Source of the DNA: Streptomyces sp. NRRL F-2580
GTDB lineage: Bacteria; Actinomycetota; Actinomycetes; Streptomycetales; Streptomycetaceae
Reading direction: 5' to 3'
Assembly (NCBI RefSeq): GCF_000720115.1
Contig: NZ_JOIR01000010.1
Coordinates: 248,001-312,000, forward strand
DNA: 64,000 nt
Under the pieces are notes generated by a model. It was given only the letters and a program-made list of their open reading frames with translations, was not told where the DNA came from and did no database searches. The translations under genes were made by a program, and so were the position numbers. Positions 25,226 through 34,396 of the stretch are shown piece by piece (position 1 is the stretch's first letter; every line of letters begins with the position of its first letter).

Positions 25226-27725
25226 CGACAGTTTCCTGGCGGACCTCACCCCCTCCGACGAGGTCCCGCCGCCGCCCGAGGACCACGGCGCCCCGGAACC
25301 GGGCGCGGACGATCTCTTCGGCGGGCGCTTCGACGTGCCCATGAGCAGGGACGCGTACTACCGGGACGGCGCCCCCAGGCCCGTCATCGACCCGGCGACG
25401 CTCCTGCACGGGCTGAACGAGCAGCAGGCCGCGGCCGTGGTGCACGCGGGCTCCCCGCTGCTCATCGTGGCCGGCGCCGGCTCCGGCAAGACCCGGGTGC
25501 TGACCCACCGCATCGGACACCTGCTGTCCGCGCGGAACGTCCACCCCGGCCAGATCCTGGCGATCACCTTCACCAACAAGGCCGCCGGCGAGATGAAGGA
25601 GCGCGTCGAGAGCCTGGTCGGCCCGCGCGCGGGCGCCATGTGGGTCTCCACCTTCCACAGCGCGTGCGTCCGCATCCTGCGCCGCGAGTCCAAGCGGCTC
25701 GGCTTCACCTCCTCGTTCTCCATCTACGACGCGGCCGACTCGAAGCGCCTGATGGCGCTCGTCTGCCGCGACCTGGACCTGGACCCGAAGAAGTTCCCGC
25801 CGAAGTCCTTCAACGCCAAGATCTCGAACCTGAAGAACGAGCTGATCGACGAGGAGGCCTTCGCCGACCAGGCCGTCGACGGGTTCGAGAAGACCCTCGC
25901 CCAGGCGTACGCGATGTACCAGGGGCGGCTGCGCGAGGCGAACGCGCTCGACTTCGACGACATCATCATGACCACGGTGCACCTGCTCCAGGCGTTCCCC
26001 GACGTCGCCGAGCACTACCGGCGCCGCTTCCGACACGTCCTGGTGGACGAGTACCAGGACACCAACCACGCCCAGTACACGCTCGTGCGCGAGCTGGTCG
26101 GCACCGGCTACCCGGACCTGCCGCCGGCCGAACTGTGCGTCGTGGGTGACGCCGACCAGTCGATCTACGCCTTCCGCGGCGCGACCATCCGCAACATCCT
26201 CCAGTTCGAAGAGGACTACAAGGACGCGACGACGATCCTGCTGGAGCAGAACTACCGCTCCACGCAGACGATCCTCTCCGCCGCCAACGCGGTCATCGAG
26301 CGCAACGAGAACCGCCGCGCCAAGAACCTGTGGACCGAGGCCGGCACCGGCGCCGTCATCACCGGCTACGTCGCGGACACCGAGCACGACGAGGCGCAGT
26401 TCGTCGCCGACGAGATCGACCGGCTGACGGACGCGGGCGACGCCAAGGCGGGCGACGTCGCGATCTTCTACCGGACCAACGCGCAGTCACGCGTGTTCGA
26501 GGAGATCTTCATCCGGGTCGGACTGCCCTACAAGGTCGTCGGCGGCGTCCGCTTCTACGAGCGCAAGGAGGTCCGCGACGTCCTCGCGTACCTGCGCGTC
26601 CTCGCCAACCCGGAGGACAACGTCCCGCTCCGCCGGATCCTGAACACGCCCAAGCGCGGCATCGGCGAGCGCGCCGAGGCGATGATCGACGCCCTCGCGA
26701 TGCGCGAGAAGATCACCTTCCCGCAGGCGCTGCGGCGCGTGGACGAGGCCTTCGGCATGGCCGCCCGCTCGACGAACGCGGTGAAGCGGTTCAACGTGCT
26801 GATGGAGGAGCTCCGCACGATCGTCGACTCGGGCGCGGGCCCGGCGGTGGTCCTGGAAGCGGTCCTGGAACGGACCGGCTACCTCGCCGAGCTGCAGGCG
26901 TCGACCGACCCGCAGGACGAGACGCGGATCGAGAACCTCCAGGAGCTGGCGGCGGTGGCGCTGGAGTTCGAGCAGGCGCGGGAGGCCGCGGCGGCCGAGG
27001 CGGCCGAGACCGGAGCCCCGGCTCCCGGATCCGGCACCCTGGCCGAGTTCCTGGAGCAGGTCGCGCTCGTCGCCGACTCCGACCAGATCCCCGACGAGGA
27101 CACCGAGGGCACCGGCGTCATCACGCTGATGACCCTGCACACCGCCAAGGGCCTGGAGTTCCCGGTGGTCTTCCTGACCGGCATGGAGGACGGGGTCTTC
27201 CCGCACATGCGCGCGCTGGGCCAGACCAAGGAGCTGGAGGAGGAGCGCCGCCTCGCCTACGTCGGCATCACGCGGGCCCGCGAGCGGTTGTACCTGACGC
27301 GGTCCAGCATGCGCAGCGCCTGGGGCACCCCCTCGTACAACCCGCCGTCGCGGTTCCTCGAGGAGATCCCGGCCGAGTACCTCCAGTGGAAGCGGACGGG
27401 TGCCACGCAGAAGCCGGCGGGACCGATGCGGAGCTCCGGCTACGGGTCCTCCGCTTCGGGGAAGGCGACCTTCGGCACCTCGCCCGAGGCGTTCCTGTCC
27501 TCGTCGCGTACGAAGTCGGGCCCGTCCGGGTTCGCGACGCGGCGGGCCGCGGACAAGCCGGTCATCGCCCTGGTGGTCGGGGACCGGGTCACGCACGACC
27601 AGTTCGGGCTCGGCACCGTCATGGAGGTCAAGGGAGCGGGCGCGGACGCGCAGGCCACCATCGACTTCGGGGACGACAAGCCCAAGCGGCTGCTGCTGCG
27701 TTACGCGCCGGTGCAGAAGCTCTAG
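25209..27725 (+). CDS. pcrA: ATP-dependent DNA helicase PcrA/UvrD
   Basis: 838-residue superfamily 1A 3'-5' helicase for repair and replication-fork maintenance. Motifs in order: Q motif (LNEQQAAAV), Walker A (AGAGSGKTRVL), Ia (AITFTNKAAGEMKERV), II (LVDEYQDTN), III (GDADQSIYAFRGA), IV (LEQNYRST), V (TLHTAKGLEFPVVF) and VI (RRLAYVGITRARERL). The C-terminus ([19 protein letters not shown]) is the tudor-like RNA-polymerase interaction domain of PcrA. The ATG lies inside the arsR 3' end. The last 98 bases overlap the convergent M23 peptidase frame. Confidence 0.96.
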   Translation: MSSLFDDSFLADLTPSDEVPPPPEDHGAPEPGADDLFGGRFDVPMSRDAYYRDGAPRPVIDPATLLHGLNEQQAAAVVHAGSPLLIVAGAGSGKTRVLTHRIGHLLSARNVHPGQILAITFTNKAAGEMKERVESLVGPRAGAMWVSTFHSACVRILRRESKRLGFTSSFSIYDAADSKRLMALVCRDLDLDPKKFPPKSFNAKISNLKNELIDEEAFADQAVDGFEKTLAQAYAMYQGRLREANALDFDDIIMTTVHLLQAFPDVAEHYRRRFRHVLVDEYQDTNHAQYTLVRELVGTGYPDLPPAELCVVGDADQSIYAFRGATIRNILQFEEDYKDATTILLEQNYRSTQTILSAANAVIERNENRRAKNLWTEAGTGAVITGYVADTEHDEAQFVADEIDRLTDAGDAKAGDVAIFYRTNAQSRVFEEIFIRVGLPYKVVGGVRFYERKEVRDVLAYLRVLANPEDNVPLRRILNTPKRGIGERAEAMIDALAMREKITFPQALRRVDEAFGMAARSTNAVKRFNVLMEELRTIVDSGAGPAVVLEAVLERTGYLAELQASTDPQDETRIENLQELAAVALEFEQAREAAAAEAAETGAPAPGSGTLAEFLEQVALVADSDQIPDEDTEGTGVITLMTLHTAKGLEFPVVFLTGMEDGVFPHMRALGQTKELEEERRLAYVGITRARERLYLTRSSMRSAWGTPSYNPPSRFLEEIPAEYLQWKRTGATQKPAGPMRSSGYGSSASGKATFGTSPEAFLSSSRTKSGPSGFATRRAADKPVIALVVGDRVTHDQFGLGTVMEVKGAGADAQATIDFGDDKPKRLLLRYAPVQKL

Positions 27726-29343
27726 TGCTGTGACCGGAAAGGTTCACCGGGGCGCGACGCCCGGCACGGCACCTCGCCGCGTTGTCGGACCGGGCAGGTA
27801 CGTCCAGTACGAGCCTCGGCCCTCCGCCTTGCCACGCCAGCGGGTCGATCGCGGAGCCGCCACCGGGACGGACCTCGAAGTGGAGGTGCGGGCCGGTGGA
27901 GTTGCCCGAGTTGCCGGAGTAGGCGATGACGTCGCCCGCCTTGACCTTGCCGCCGCGGATCTTGGTGGAGCTGAGGTGGCAGTACCAGGTCTCGGTGCCG
28001 TCGGGCGCGGTCACTATGGCCATGTTCCCGTAGGCGCTGTTGTACTGGGTGCGCACGGTGCCGTCGGTGGCGGCCATGACCGGGGTTCCGTAGGAAACCG
28101 GGAAGTCGATGCCGGTGTGCACGGACATCCACATGCCGCCGGCCTGGCCGAAGTTGGCGCTCAGGCCCTGCTGCGTGACGGGGATGGCGAACTTGGGACG
28201 GGCGGCCTCCTTGGCCGCTGCCTCCTCCGCCTTCTTCTTCTTTTCCTCTTCCTGGCGTTCGCGCAGGTCGATGCGCTCCTGCGTGCGGCTCGCGCGGTCC
28301 GCGAAATCGCCCGCGTCGGCGCTGAGCGCGACCAGTTGGGTGTCGAGCTTGGTGTTCGCCGCGACGGGCTTCACCGAGGCCGGGTCGGGCGCGGCCATCG
28401 TGGTGGTGTCCTGGGCGGGCTTGTCCGTGTCGGTGAGCCCGCCGACGGAGGCGGCCGCCACGCCCGCGACGCCCATCACGCACGCGGAGGGCACGGCCAC
28501 GGTCAGCAGGGCGGAACGCTTCGCCGGAGTGCGGCGACGGCTGTTGCCGGCGGCCTTGGCGTTGCCCTTGGCTGCGGTCCGGCGCGCGGCGCGCGGAGCG
28601 GCGGTCACGGGCATGGCCTGCGTGGGGAGGTCGTGGACCTCGTGCGCGGCGTGGAGTTCGTGGACCTCGGGCAGCTCGTGGACCTCGGACGCCGGGGACG
28701 CCTCGGGCGCCTCGGCGCTCGCGTCGGAGAGCACATCGAAGACCGCGGTCTGGCTGTAGCCGTCGGCGTACGCGTCGTTTCCGGCCTGGGTCCCGGCGTC
28801 GTAGCCGACGGAGGTCGTCCCGTACGCGTACTCCTGTGCCTGCGGCTGCTGCTGCTGCGGCCGCTGCTGCGCGGGCTGGTACTCGTATCCGTACGGGTAC
28901 GCGGCCTCGGGCTGCGCCGGGGTCTCCGCGACGGTGTTCCAGGCGGTGGCGTCGTAGGCGCCGGTCTCGGTGCCGGTGGTGCCGTAGCCCGGCATCGCCC
29001 AGTGTCCGGTCTGCTCGCCGGAGGCGTCGTAGCCGAAGGAGGTCGGCTGGTACTCGGTGTAGCCGGAGTGGTCCGCGCCTTGCGTGTTCCAGGCGCTCGC
29101 GTCCCAGGTCCCGGTGGTGTCCTCGGGTGCGGCCTGGGTCGGGATCGTGGACAGGTAAGGGTCCTGCGAGGTCCACGCGGTGGTGTCGTACGCGCCGGTC
29201 TCGTAGGAGCCGTAGGCGGCGTAATTGACCCCCTGGCCCTGCGTTTCATAGGAAACGTAGGTCGAGTCACCAGCGAAAGTGGTGGTGGTAAGGCCGTCAT
29301 ACCCGGCATCCGGGTACTGGCCCGACGAGGGGCGGTCGTTCAC
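27628..29343 (-). CDS. M23 peptidase (LytM-type) with abnormal C-terminal extension
   Basis: 571 residues from GTG 29343. Tyr/Gly/Gln-rich N-terminus, a '[17 protein letters not shown]' repeat, a basic stretch, one membrane span ([20 protein letters not shown]), a coiled coil ([20 protein letters not shown]) and an M23 domain with metal ligands in [12 protein letters not shown] and [11 protein letters not shown]. Family members usually stop about ten residues after 'DPLAW'. Here the frame continues for some 65 low-quality Arg/Ala/Pro residues and runs antisense into pcrA. The break coincides with a foreign-looking segment at about 27723-27838, so the natural end was probably lost. The catalytic domain looks intact. 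Confidence 0.8.
   Translation of the reverse strand: MNDRPSSGQYPDAGYDGLTTTTFAGDSTYVSYETQGQGVNYAAYGSYETGAYDTTAWTSQDPYLSTIPTQAAPEDTTGTWDASAWNTQGADHSGYTEYQPTSFGYDASGEQTGHWAMPGYGTTGTETGAYDATAWNTVAETPAQPEAAYPYGYEYQPAQQRPQQQQPQAQEYAYGTTSVGYDAGTQAGNDAYADGYSQTAVFDVLSDASAEAPEASPASEVHELPEVHELHAAHEVHDLPTQAMPVTAAPRAARRTAAKGNAKAAGNSRRRTPAKRSALLTVAVPSACVMGVAGVAAASVGGLTDTDKPAQDTTTMAAPDPASVKPVAANTKLDTQLVALSADAGDFADRASRTQERIDLRERQEEEKKKKAEEAAAKEAARPKFAIPVTQQGLSANFGQAGGMWMSVHTGIDFPVSYGTPVMAATDGTVRTQYNSAYGNMAIVTAPDGTETWYCHLSSTKIRGGKVKAGDVIAYSGNSGNSTGPHLHFEVRPGGGSAIDPLAWQGGGPRLVLDVPARSDNAARCRAGRRAPVNLSGHSTRASAPARNAAAAAWACRPRSRWWPARPRPLP
27723..27838. repeat. Suspected short dispersed element truncating the M23 gene
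   Basis: The segment from the pcrA stop (TAGTGCTGTGACCGG) to about 27838 does not continue the M23 protein family and lacks the codon pattern of either neighbour. I believe similar sequence (beginning TGCTGTGACCGGAAAGG) recurs between genes in Streptomyces, but cannot verify this. Only one end is recognisable, so it may be a truncated MITE-like element. Confidence 0.35.
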
Positions 29344-29493
29344 CAACTTCTCTTTCGCCTCGGCAGTGGGGCCTGGGTGGCCGGGAACGCGTGGTTCACC
29401 GGAGGAGAGCAGTGGCGTGACTGTACCCGTCGGTTACTCGCAACGACAATCTTCGCCGGGTCTCGGGATTGCCGGAACCGGGCATTCAGCCGC

Positions 29494-29510
29494 CTTTCGG
29501 TCGCCGAAAG
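29494..29510 (-). terminator. Weak hairpin between lipase and M23 genes
   Basis: CTTTCGG / CCGAAAG arms with a three-base loop, about 54 bases past the lipase stop on the minus strand. It could end the lipase transcript. The remainder of 29347-29563 shows nothing else recognisable. Confidence 0.35.
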
Positions 29511-29563
29511 ACGCACCCTTGGCCTTGAGTTCGAAATTCGTTCGACTGGAGGTCGCGCGGCGG

Positions 29564-30346
29564 CTAGGCGACGGAAGCGGCCTCCGAGTCCGCGACGGCG
29601 GCCAGACCGGGCCCGTCGAGGATGCGCCGGACCGCCGCGATGACGGCGGGGTGCGCGGGCAGCGCGAGGTGCCCGATCCCGGTGACCTGCACGTTCTCCA
29701 CGAGCAGATCCGGATGCTCGATCCGCGCGGTCCCGACGGGAGTCATCAGCGCGTCCAACTCGCTCCAGAACGCCACGCACCGGGTGGCGCATCCTGGCGC
29801 GGGCGCGGCGAGTTCGGCCAGCACCTCGGAGTCCGGGCGCATCTGCCGCACCAGCGGGTGCGCGTCCATGAAGGGTGCGACCCGCGTGCCGGAGTGCGGG
29901 GTGCCGAGGGTGACGAGGGTCCGGACCCGGGTGTCGCCGCCGAGGCGCTGCACGTAGTACCGGCCGACCAGGCCACCCAGGCTGTGCCCGACCAGGTCCA
30001 CCCGCTCCTGCCCGGTGCGCTCGCACAGTTCCTCGACACGACGGGCGAGATGGCGGGCGGTGACGCGCAGGTCGAGGGTGAAGGGCGAGTAGTTGTACGC
30101 CTCCACGTGCCGCAGGCCGCCCGCCCCGAGGGCGCGGCGCAGGAGCACGAAGACGGACCGGTTGTCGGTGAATCCGTGGAGGAGGAGGAGGGGCGGGCGT
30201 GTCGCGGGCGCGGCGGCGGTGAGCTTTTCCTGGCACACTCCGGTCGGATAGAGGAGGAGGTGCCCGCCGAGCACCACCACCTCGAGCGCGCCGGCCCGCA
30301 GGGCGGCACCGGACGTGGGTATGGACGCGGGTATGTGCAGCCCCAT
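29564..30346 (-). CDS. Lipase/triacylglycerol-hydrolase-like alpha/beta hydrolase
   Basis: 260 residues from ATG 30346, preceded by GGGGAGG. Alpha/beta hydrolase with oxyanion motif [10 protein letters not shown], nucleophile Ser in [14 protein letters not shown] and [11 protein letters not shown], matching the LipA/PGAP1-like bacterial lipase pattern. The catalytic Asp is likely in [11 protein letters not shown] and the His in [12 protein letters not shown]. No clear signal peptide. Divergent from icmB with 174 bases between starts. Confidence 0.82.
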   Translation of the reverse strand: MGLHIPASIPTSGAALRAGALEVVVLGGHLLLYPTGVCQEKLTAAAPATRPPLLLLHGFTDNRSVFVLLRRALGAGGLRHVEAYNYSPFTLDLRVTARHLARRVEELCERTGQERVDLVGHSLGGLVGRYYVQRLGGDTRVRTLVTLGTPHSGTRVAPFMDAHPLVRQMRPDSEVLAELAAPAPGCATRCVAFWSELDALMTPVGTARIEHPDLLVENVQVTGIGHLALPAHPAVIAAVRRILDGPGLAAVADSEAASVA

Positions 30347-30492
30347 CGACGGCCTCCCCTGAGCCTCTTGGGACCCGGGGCTCTTGCGCCACCGTGCCGT
30401 GCGGCTGTCGGCGCGGTGGCGCAATGCCGTCCCACGTGTGATTTCCCCCTCGTGATTGACCGCGAAACGGTGGCGTGCGCGATGCTGTACTT

Positions 30493-30502
30493 AACGTTCG
30501 TT
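30493..30502. promoter_or_regulatory. Palindrome AACGTTCGTT upstream of icmB
   Basis: AACG-TT-CGTT inverted repeat 18 bases before the icmB ATG, next to the ribosome site CGGGAGG. The form resembles TetR-family operators of acyl-CoA metabolism in actinobacteria. Assignment is tentative. Confidence 0.3.
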
Positions 30503-30520
30503 CACTCGGGAGGCAGTGCG

Positions 30521-30922
30521 ATGGGTGTGACCGGTCCGATCCGTGTGGTGGTGGCCAAGCCGGGTCTCGACGGCCACGACCGCGGGGCCAAGGTGATCGC
30601 GCGGGCGCTGCGGGACGCGGGCATGGAGGTCATCTACACCGGCCTCCACCAGACCCCCGAGCAGATCGTGGACACCGCCATTCAGGAGGACGCCGACGCG
30701 ATCGGCCTCTCGATCCTCTCCGGCGCCCACAACACGCTGTTCGCGCGCGTGCTGGAACTGCTCAAGGAGCGCGACGCGGAGGACATCAAGGTCTTCGGCG
30801 GCGGCATCATCCCGGAGGACGACATCGCCCCCCTCAAGGAAAAGGGCGTGGCCGAGATCTTCACCCCGGGCGCGACGACGACGTCCATCGTGGACTGGGT
30901 CCGAGCGAACGTCCGCACCTGA
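30521..30922 (+). CDS. icmB: Isobutyryl-CoA mutase small (cobalamin-binding) subunit
   Basis: 133-residue stand-alone B12-binding domain. It has the cobalamin-binding DxHxxG motif in [11 protein letters not shown], the second site [12 protein letters not shown], and the [10 protein letters not shown] loop. With a separate large subunit encoded elsewhere it would interconvert isobutyryl-CoA and n-butyryl-CoA, linking valine catabolism to butyrate and methylmalonyl units. ATG 30521 with upstream GGGAGG. A methylmalonyl-CoA mutase partner cannot be excluded, but size and context fit IcmB. Confidence 0.82.
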   Translation: MGVTGPIRVVVAKPGLDGHDRGAKVIARALRDAGMEVIYTGLHQTPEQIVDTAIQEDADAIGLSILSGAHNTLFARVLELLKERDAEDIKVFGGGIIPEDDIAPLKEKGVAEIFTPGATTTSIVDWVRANVRT

Positions 30923-31040
30923 CAGCCCCGCCGGCGTGTGAGGCGGGGGTCCCCCCGGACGGAGTCTGGGGGAGGGTCTGGGGCGGAGCGCCAGGTCGTT
31001 GAGCCGCACCGGACCGCCCAGCCCGCCCCCCGGGGAGGGA

Positions 31041-32627
31041 TCAGGCGGCCGGCGCCAGCTCGGAAAGCATGGCCGCGCGCAGCCGAAGCGTGGCCACCAG
31101 CCGCTGAAAGGCCTCGGCCCAGTACGCGGCCGCGCCGGGAGCCGCGTCCGGCGGCTCCTCCGTGGCCGCGGTCAGGGCCTCCAGCCGGCCGGCCTCCGCA
31201 GGATCGAGGCAGCGTTCGGCCAGGCCCATCACCCCGCTGAAGCTCCACGGATAGCTGCCGGCCTCGCGGGCCATGTCCAGCGCGTCCACCACCGCCCGGC
31301 CGAGCGCCCCCGCCCACGGCACGACGCACACCCCGAGCAGCTGGAACGCCTCCGACAGCCCGTGGGCCCGTATGAACTCGGCGACCCACTCCGCCCGCTC
31401 CGCATCCGGCAGGGTCTCCAGCAGCTTGGCCCGCTCCGCGAGCGAAGCCGTGCCCGGACCCGCGGCGGGCGATGCGGACGGCGGGCCGAGCAGGGCCCGC
31501 GACCACGCCGCGTCGCGCTGACGCACCGCCGCCCGGCACCACGCCGCGTGCAGTTCCTCCGTCCATCCCTCGCCCTCGGCCGACGGCAGCGCCACGATCT
31601 CCGCCGGGCCGAGCCCCCCGAACCGCTCCCGCCAGCACGACAGCGGCGCCGCCTCCACGATCTGGCCGAGCCACCAGGCCCGCTCCCCGCGTCCGGCGGG
31701 CGGCCGCTTGACCACCCCGTCGCGGAGCATGCCCGCATCGCACTCGGCCGGCGGGGTCACTCCCTCCGGGCCCACACAGGCCAGGGCGCGCTCCGCCATC
31801 CGGCCGGCCAGGGCCGATCGCGGCAGCGCCGACAGCAGTTCGGCGGCCGTCGCGCGGACGTTGCGGCTGCGGTCGCCCAGGGCCGCCTCCAGGAACGCCT
31901 CGTCCCCCTCCCACAGCCCCACGCGCAGCGAATCGAGGAACATCAGCCGGTCCTCGGCCCGTTCGGTGGCCCAGGTCGTCGCCAGCAGCCGCGTCGCGGC
32001 CGCCGCCTCGTGTGCCCGTACGGCGCCGAGCAGCGCCACCCGCTCCGCGAACAGCCCCTCCTGCCACAGCCGTTCGACCCCGGCCGGGTCGGTCACCTCG
32101 GGCAGGTCCCCGGTGCCGCCCGCCCCGCCGCGCAGGGCGAACCGCCAGTCCGGATTCAGCCGGGCCAGCCACAGCCCGCGCGTGCCGGCCAGGGCCAATG
32201 CCTGCGGACGCAGGTCCGTACGGGCCCGGGCCGCGTCCAGGAGCGCCGGTACCAGGGCGGCCGGCGCGCGGTAGCCGTACCGGCCGGCCGCGGCCAGCCA
32301 CTGGGGCAGCAGCTCCGTCAGGTCCGGGGCGGCCCCGCGCCGTCCGCCGCCGCTGCCCGCGGCCGTCCGGCCGGCGAGCAACTGGGCGAGCCGGCGGCCG
32401 GCCGCCTCCGGTGGCGCCGGGCGCGGATCGCGGGGCGCGGGCTGCGGATGCGGGCCCGCCGCGGCCGGCCGCAGCCCGGCTCTGCGCCGTACGGCGTGCA
32501 CGGCCGCCGCGTCCAGCAGCGCTTCCGGCGAGCCGGCCGGGCCACCGCCCCCGCGCCGGTCGGTGCCCAGCAGCGCGGCGCCGACCAGCTCCTCCCACTC
32601 CCCGTACCCCTCGTCACCCTTGCTCAT
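31041..32627 (-). CDS. DUF5691 HEAT-like repeat protein of the MoxR-VWA-SWIM cluster
   Basis: 528 residues, alpha-helical and Ala/Arg-rich, with HEAT-like units (RSRNVRATAAELLSALPRS, FLDSLRVGLWEGDEAFLEAA). N-terminus WEELVGAALLGTDRR is typical of DUF5691 proteins. No catalytic motif is visible. It lies downstream of the SWIM gene on the same strand, separated by 291 bases containing a hairpin. Family members accompany SWIM, MoxR, DUF5682 and VWA genes in actinobacteria, so this is inferred to be a structural adaptor of that system. Confidence 0.75.
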   Translation of the reverse strand: MSKGDEGYGEWEELVGAALLGTDRRGGGGPAGSPEALLDAAAVHAVRRRAGLRPAAAGPHPQPAPRDPRPAPPEAAGRRLAQLLAGRTAAGSGGGRRGAAPDLTELLPQWLAAAGRYGYRAPAALVPALLDAARARTDLRPQALALAGTRGLWLARLNPDWRFALRGGAGGTGDLPEVTDPAGVERLWQEGLFAERVALLGAVRAHEAAAATRLLATTWATERAEDRLMFLDSLRVGLWEGDEAFLEAALGDRSRNVRATAAELLSALPRSALAGRMAERALACVGPEGVTPPAECDAGMLRDGVVKRPPAGRGERAWWLGQIVEAAPLSCWRERFGGLGPAEIVALPSAEGEGWTEELHAAWCRAAVRQRDAAWSRALLGPPSASPAAGPGTASLAERAKLLETLPDAERAEWVAEFIRAHGLSEAFQLLGVCVVPWAGALGRAVVDALDMAREAGSYPWSFSGVMGLAERCLDPAEAGRLEALTAATEEPPDAAPGAAAYWAEAFQRLVATLRLRAAMLSELAPAA

Positions 32628-32667
32628 CGGGCCCCTCCCTCGCCGCTCGTCCTTCTTCGCGTCCTGC

Positions 32668-32700
32668 GCCCCGGTCCCGCCCCCTCCGCGGGACCGGGGC
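32668..32700 (-). terminator. Hairpin between SWIM and DUF5691 genes
   Basis: Perfect 13-bp stem (32668-32680 with 32688-32700) and a seven-base loop, 40 bases upstream of the DUF5691 start. It may be a partial terminator or attenuating structure separating the two genes. The rest of 32628-32918 shows no convincing gene. Confidence 0.6.
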
Positions 32701-32918
32701 TGTCGTGCGTTCGTGTACTGCGCTCAACTGGCGTGGTTGTCGTTCATGCAAGCCCCCCGGCTTCTCGTCGTCACAGCGCCGGCGCCCCCGCGCCGCCGCA
32801 CCCTCCTCGTGCCGCGTGCGACGCTCCCCGGCGCCCACGCGTTCCCTCCCCGCCGCCCCTGTGTGACGGCACACGTCCCCCCAGGCCCCCTGCTGTGTGT
32901 GGTGTTGTCAGCCCGCGC

Positions 32919-34262
32919 TCAGGACAGGGCGACCGGCTCGGGAGAGTCCGGCTGCCAGGCCGTCAGCGGGGTGAAGCCGCGGTGGCCGCACTCGCCGAAG
33001 ACCGTCACCGGGCCCCCGCCCGACAACGCGGCCAGCTGCCAAAGGCCCGAGCGGGAACGGCTGCCGGCCCCGGTGAGGGGCACCGGCAGGGCGCAGGTGC
33101 CCTCCGCGTCCGCCAGCTGCCAGCCGAGCTCGCCCGGTATCGGGATCACCGGGCCGAGCACCACCGGCCAGGACTCCAGCCACGGGTCCTCCCGCACCGC
33201 CGCCCCGTACGCCTCCAGCGCCGCCCCCGTGCTCACCCCGGCCGGAACCCCGGCGCACGGAACGGCCGCCGAGAGTCTCTCCCCGAGGTCCGCCCGCAGC
33301 CCCGCCGATCCGGGCCGGAAGCGGACCTCCGCCTCCAGCACCAGCCCGACCGGCAGCGACAGGCCCGGCGACCGCCCGGGCGGTCCGAAGTCCAGTACCA
33401 GGGCGGGCCTTCCGCCCTGCAGTCCGCGCAGCCATATCCGGCGGGTGGTGAGCCGGCCGTCCGGTGACACCGAGTCGTACTGGGCCAGCACCAGCCAGCG
33501 GTCCCGTACGGCCTCCGCCTCCCCGGAGGCCGGCAGTCCCACCCGGCTGCGCACCGTCGCCGCCAGCTGTTCCGGCAGCCCGGCCACCCCCAGCCAGGCC
33601 CGGTCCAGCAGGTGCAGCAGCGCCGCCTCCTCCAGCATCCGGGCGGGCCAGCCCGGGCCGCAACTGGGTATCGTCCCCAACTCCCGCACCCGCGAGGCCA
33701 GTCCGGGTGCCTGCGCGTCGACCATCCGGGCCGCGGTCTCCTCCCACCCCGCGTAACCGGCCTGTTCCTGGCCCGCGAGGCCGCCGCGCACCAGATCGGC
33801 CAGCCGCTGTTCCAGCTCGGTGACGCCCGCGCCGACGCGGGCCGCCCGCCGCTCGGCCCGCTTGCGCGCCCCCTCCTCGTCCACCGGGCCGCCCGCCCCG
33901 GCGGCGGGACGCGCGGCCTTGGCCGCCCGGTCCGCCAGCCACTGCGCGGCCCAGTCCGGCGCCTCGCCCGGCTCGCCGACCCCCTCGGCGGACCAGAGCA
34001 GCAGCAGCCCCAGCGCGTGCTTGCACGGGAACTTCCTACTGGGGCAGGAGCACTTGTAGGCCGGTCCGGCGAGGTCCACGACCGTCCGGTACGGCTTGCT
34101 GCCGCTGCCCTTGCACAACCCCCACACAGAACCGGAAGCGGAACCTCCGATCTGCGACCACGGACCCGCCCCTCCGAGTCTGCTCCCCGCTTTACGTGAG
34201 GCATCGTCAGGAGCCAGAGCCAGTACCTGTTCCGCTGTCCAGCGGACCCCCTGCTCAGTCAT
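32919..34262 (-). CDS. SWIM zinc-finger protein of the MoxR-VWA cluster
   Basis: 447 residues from ATG 34262. A SWIM zinc finger (CxCx6CxH) lies at about residues 70-85: YKCSCPSRKFPCKHALGLLL, a motif linked to DNA or protein binding and to Rad51-paralogue partners. The rest is Trp/Leu/Arg-rich helices (WLVLAQYDSVSPDGRLTTRR, WESWPVVLGPV-like segments) without known catalytic sites. The gene starts at or next to the predicted transcription start of a PafBC-type promoter, so its mRNA is probably leaderless. Divergent from the MoxR ATPase gene. Confidence 0.85.
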   Translation of the reverse strand: MTEQGVRWTAEQVLALAPDDASRKAGSRLGGAGPWSQIGGSASGSVWGLCKGSGSKPYRTVVDLAGPAYKCSCPSRKFPCKHALGLLLLWSAEGVGEPGEAPDWAAQWLADRAAKAARPAAGAGGPVDEEGARKRAERRAARVGAGVTELEQRLADLVRGGLAGQEQAGYAGWEETAARMVDAQAPGLASRVRELGTIPSCGPGWPARMLEEAALLHLLDRAWLGVAGLPEQLAATVRSRVGLPASGEAEAVRDRWLVLAQYDSVSPDGRLTTRRIWLRGLQGGRPALVLDFGPPGRSPGLSLPVGLVLEAEVRFRPGSAGLRADLGERLSAAVPCAGVPAGVSTGAALEAYGAAVREDPWLESWPVVLGPVIPIPGELGWQLADAEGTCALPVPLTGAGSRSRSGLWQLAALSGGGPVTVFGECGHRGFTPLTAWQPDSPEPVALS

Positions 34263-34292
34263 GTGTTCCACCGTAGAGACCCCCACTGACAA
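34263..34292 (-). promoter_or_regulatory. PafBC (RecA-NDp type) DNA-damage promoter for the SWIM gene
   Basis: On the minus strand TTGTCAGTG (34292-34284), an eight-base spacer (34283-34276) and TACGGT (34275-34270) match the actinobacterial consensus TTGTCRGTG-N8-TAnnnT exactly. The ATG starts seven bases after the -10. Confidence 0.75.
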
Positions 34293-34339
34293 TCGCTCTG
34301 ACCTGCAACGACGTCATGAGCAGGGCCCGTTGTCAGTGG
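34283..34339. repeat. 10-bp inverted repeat in the divergent promoter region
   Basis: CCACTGACAA (34283-34292) and TTGTCAGTGG (34330-34339) are perfect inverted copies whose centres are 47 bp apart. They form the activator boxes of the two divergent promoters. Confidence 0.9.
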
Positions 34340-34352
34340 TGTGGTGCACCTT
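34330..34352 (+). promoter_or_regulatory. Second PafBC-type promoter, for the MoxR operon
   Basis: TTGTCAGTG (34330-34338), eight-base spacer and CACCTT (34347-34352). The -10 keeps A2 and T6 of TAnnnT but has C at the first position, so it is weaker than its divergent partner. Predicted start about 38 bases before the ATG. Confidence 0.55.
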
Positions 34353-34396
34353 GGATGCAGCAGTCGGAAGCGGCTGCCGAGCCTTGGAGGGGGACC

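Noticed and set aside
27726..27838. Small protein encoded antisense to the M23 tail (…YWTYLPGP… frame)
   Set aside because: Seems to be a spurious translation of a repeated DNA element rather than a gene.
29344..29563. c-di-AMP riboswitch ahead of the M23 peptidase
   Set aside because: No conserved core; only a small hairpin is present.
32614..32874. 86-codon minus-strand frame between DUF5691 and SWIM genes
   Set aside because: Arg/Gly-rich, no ribosome site, contains the 13-bp hairpin; treated as intergenic.
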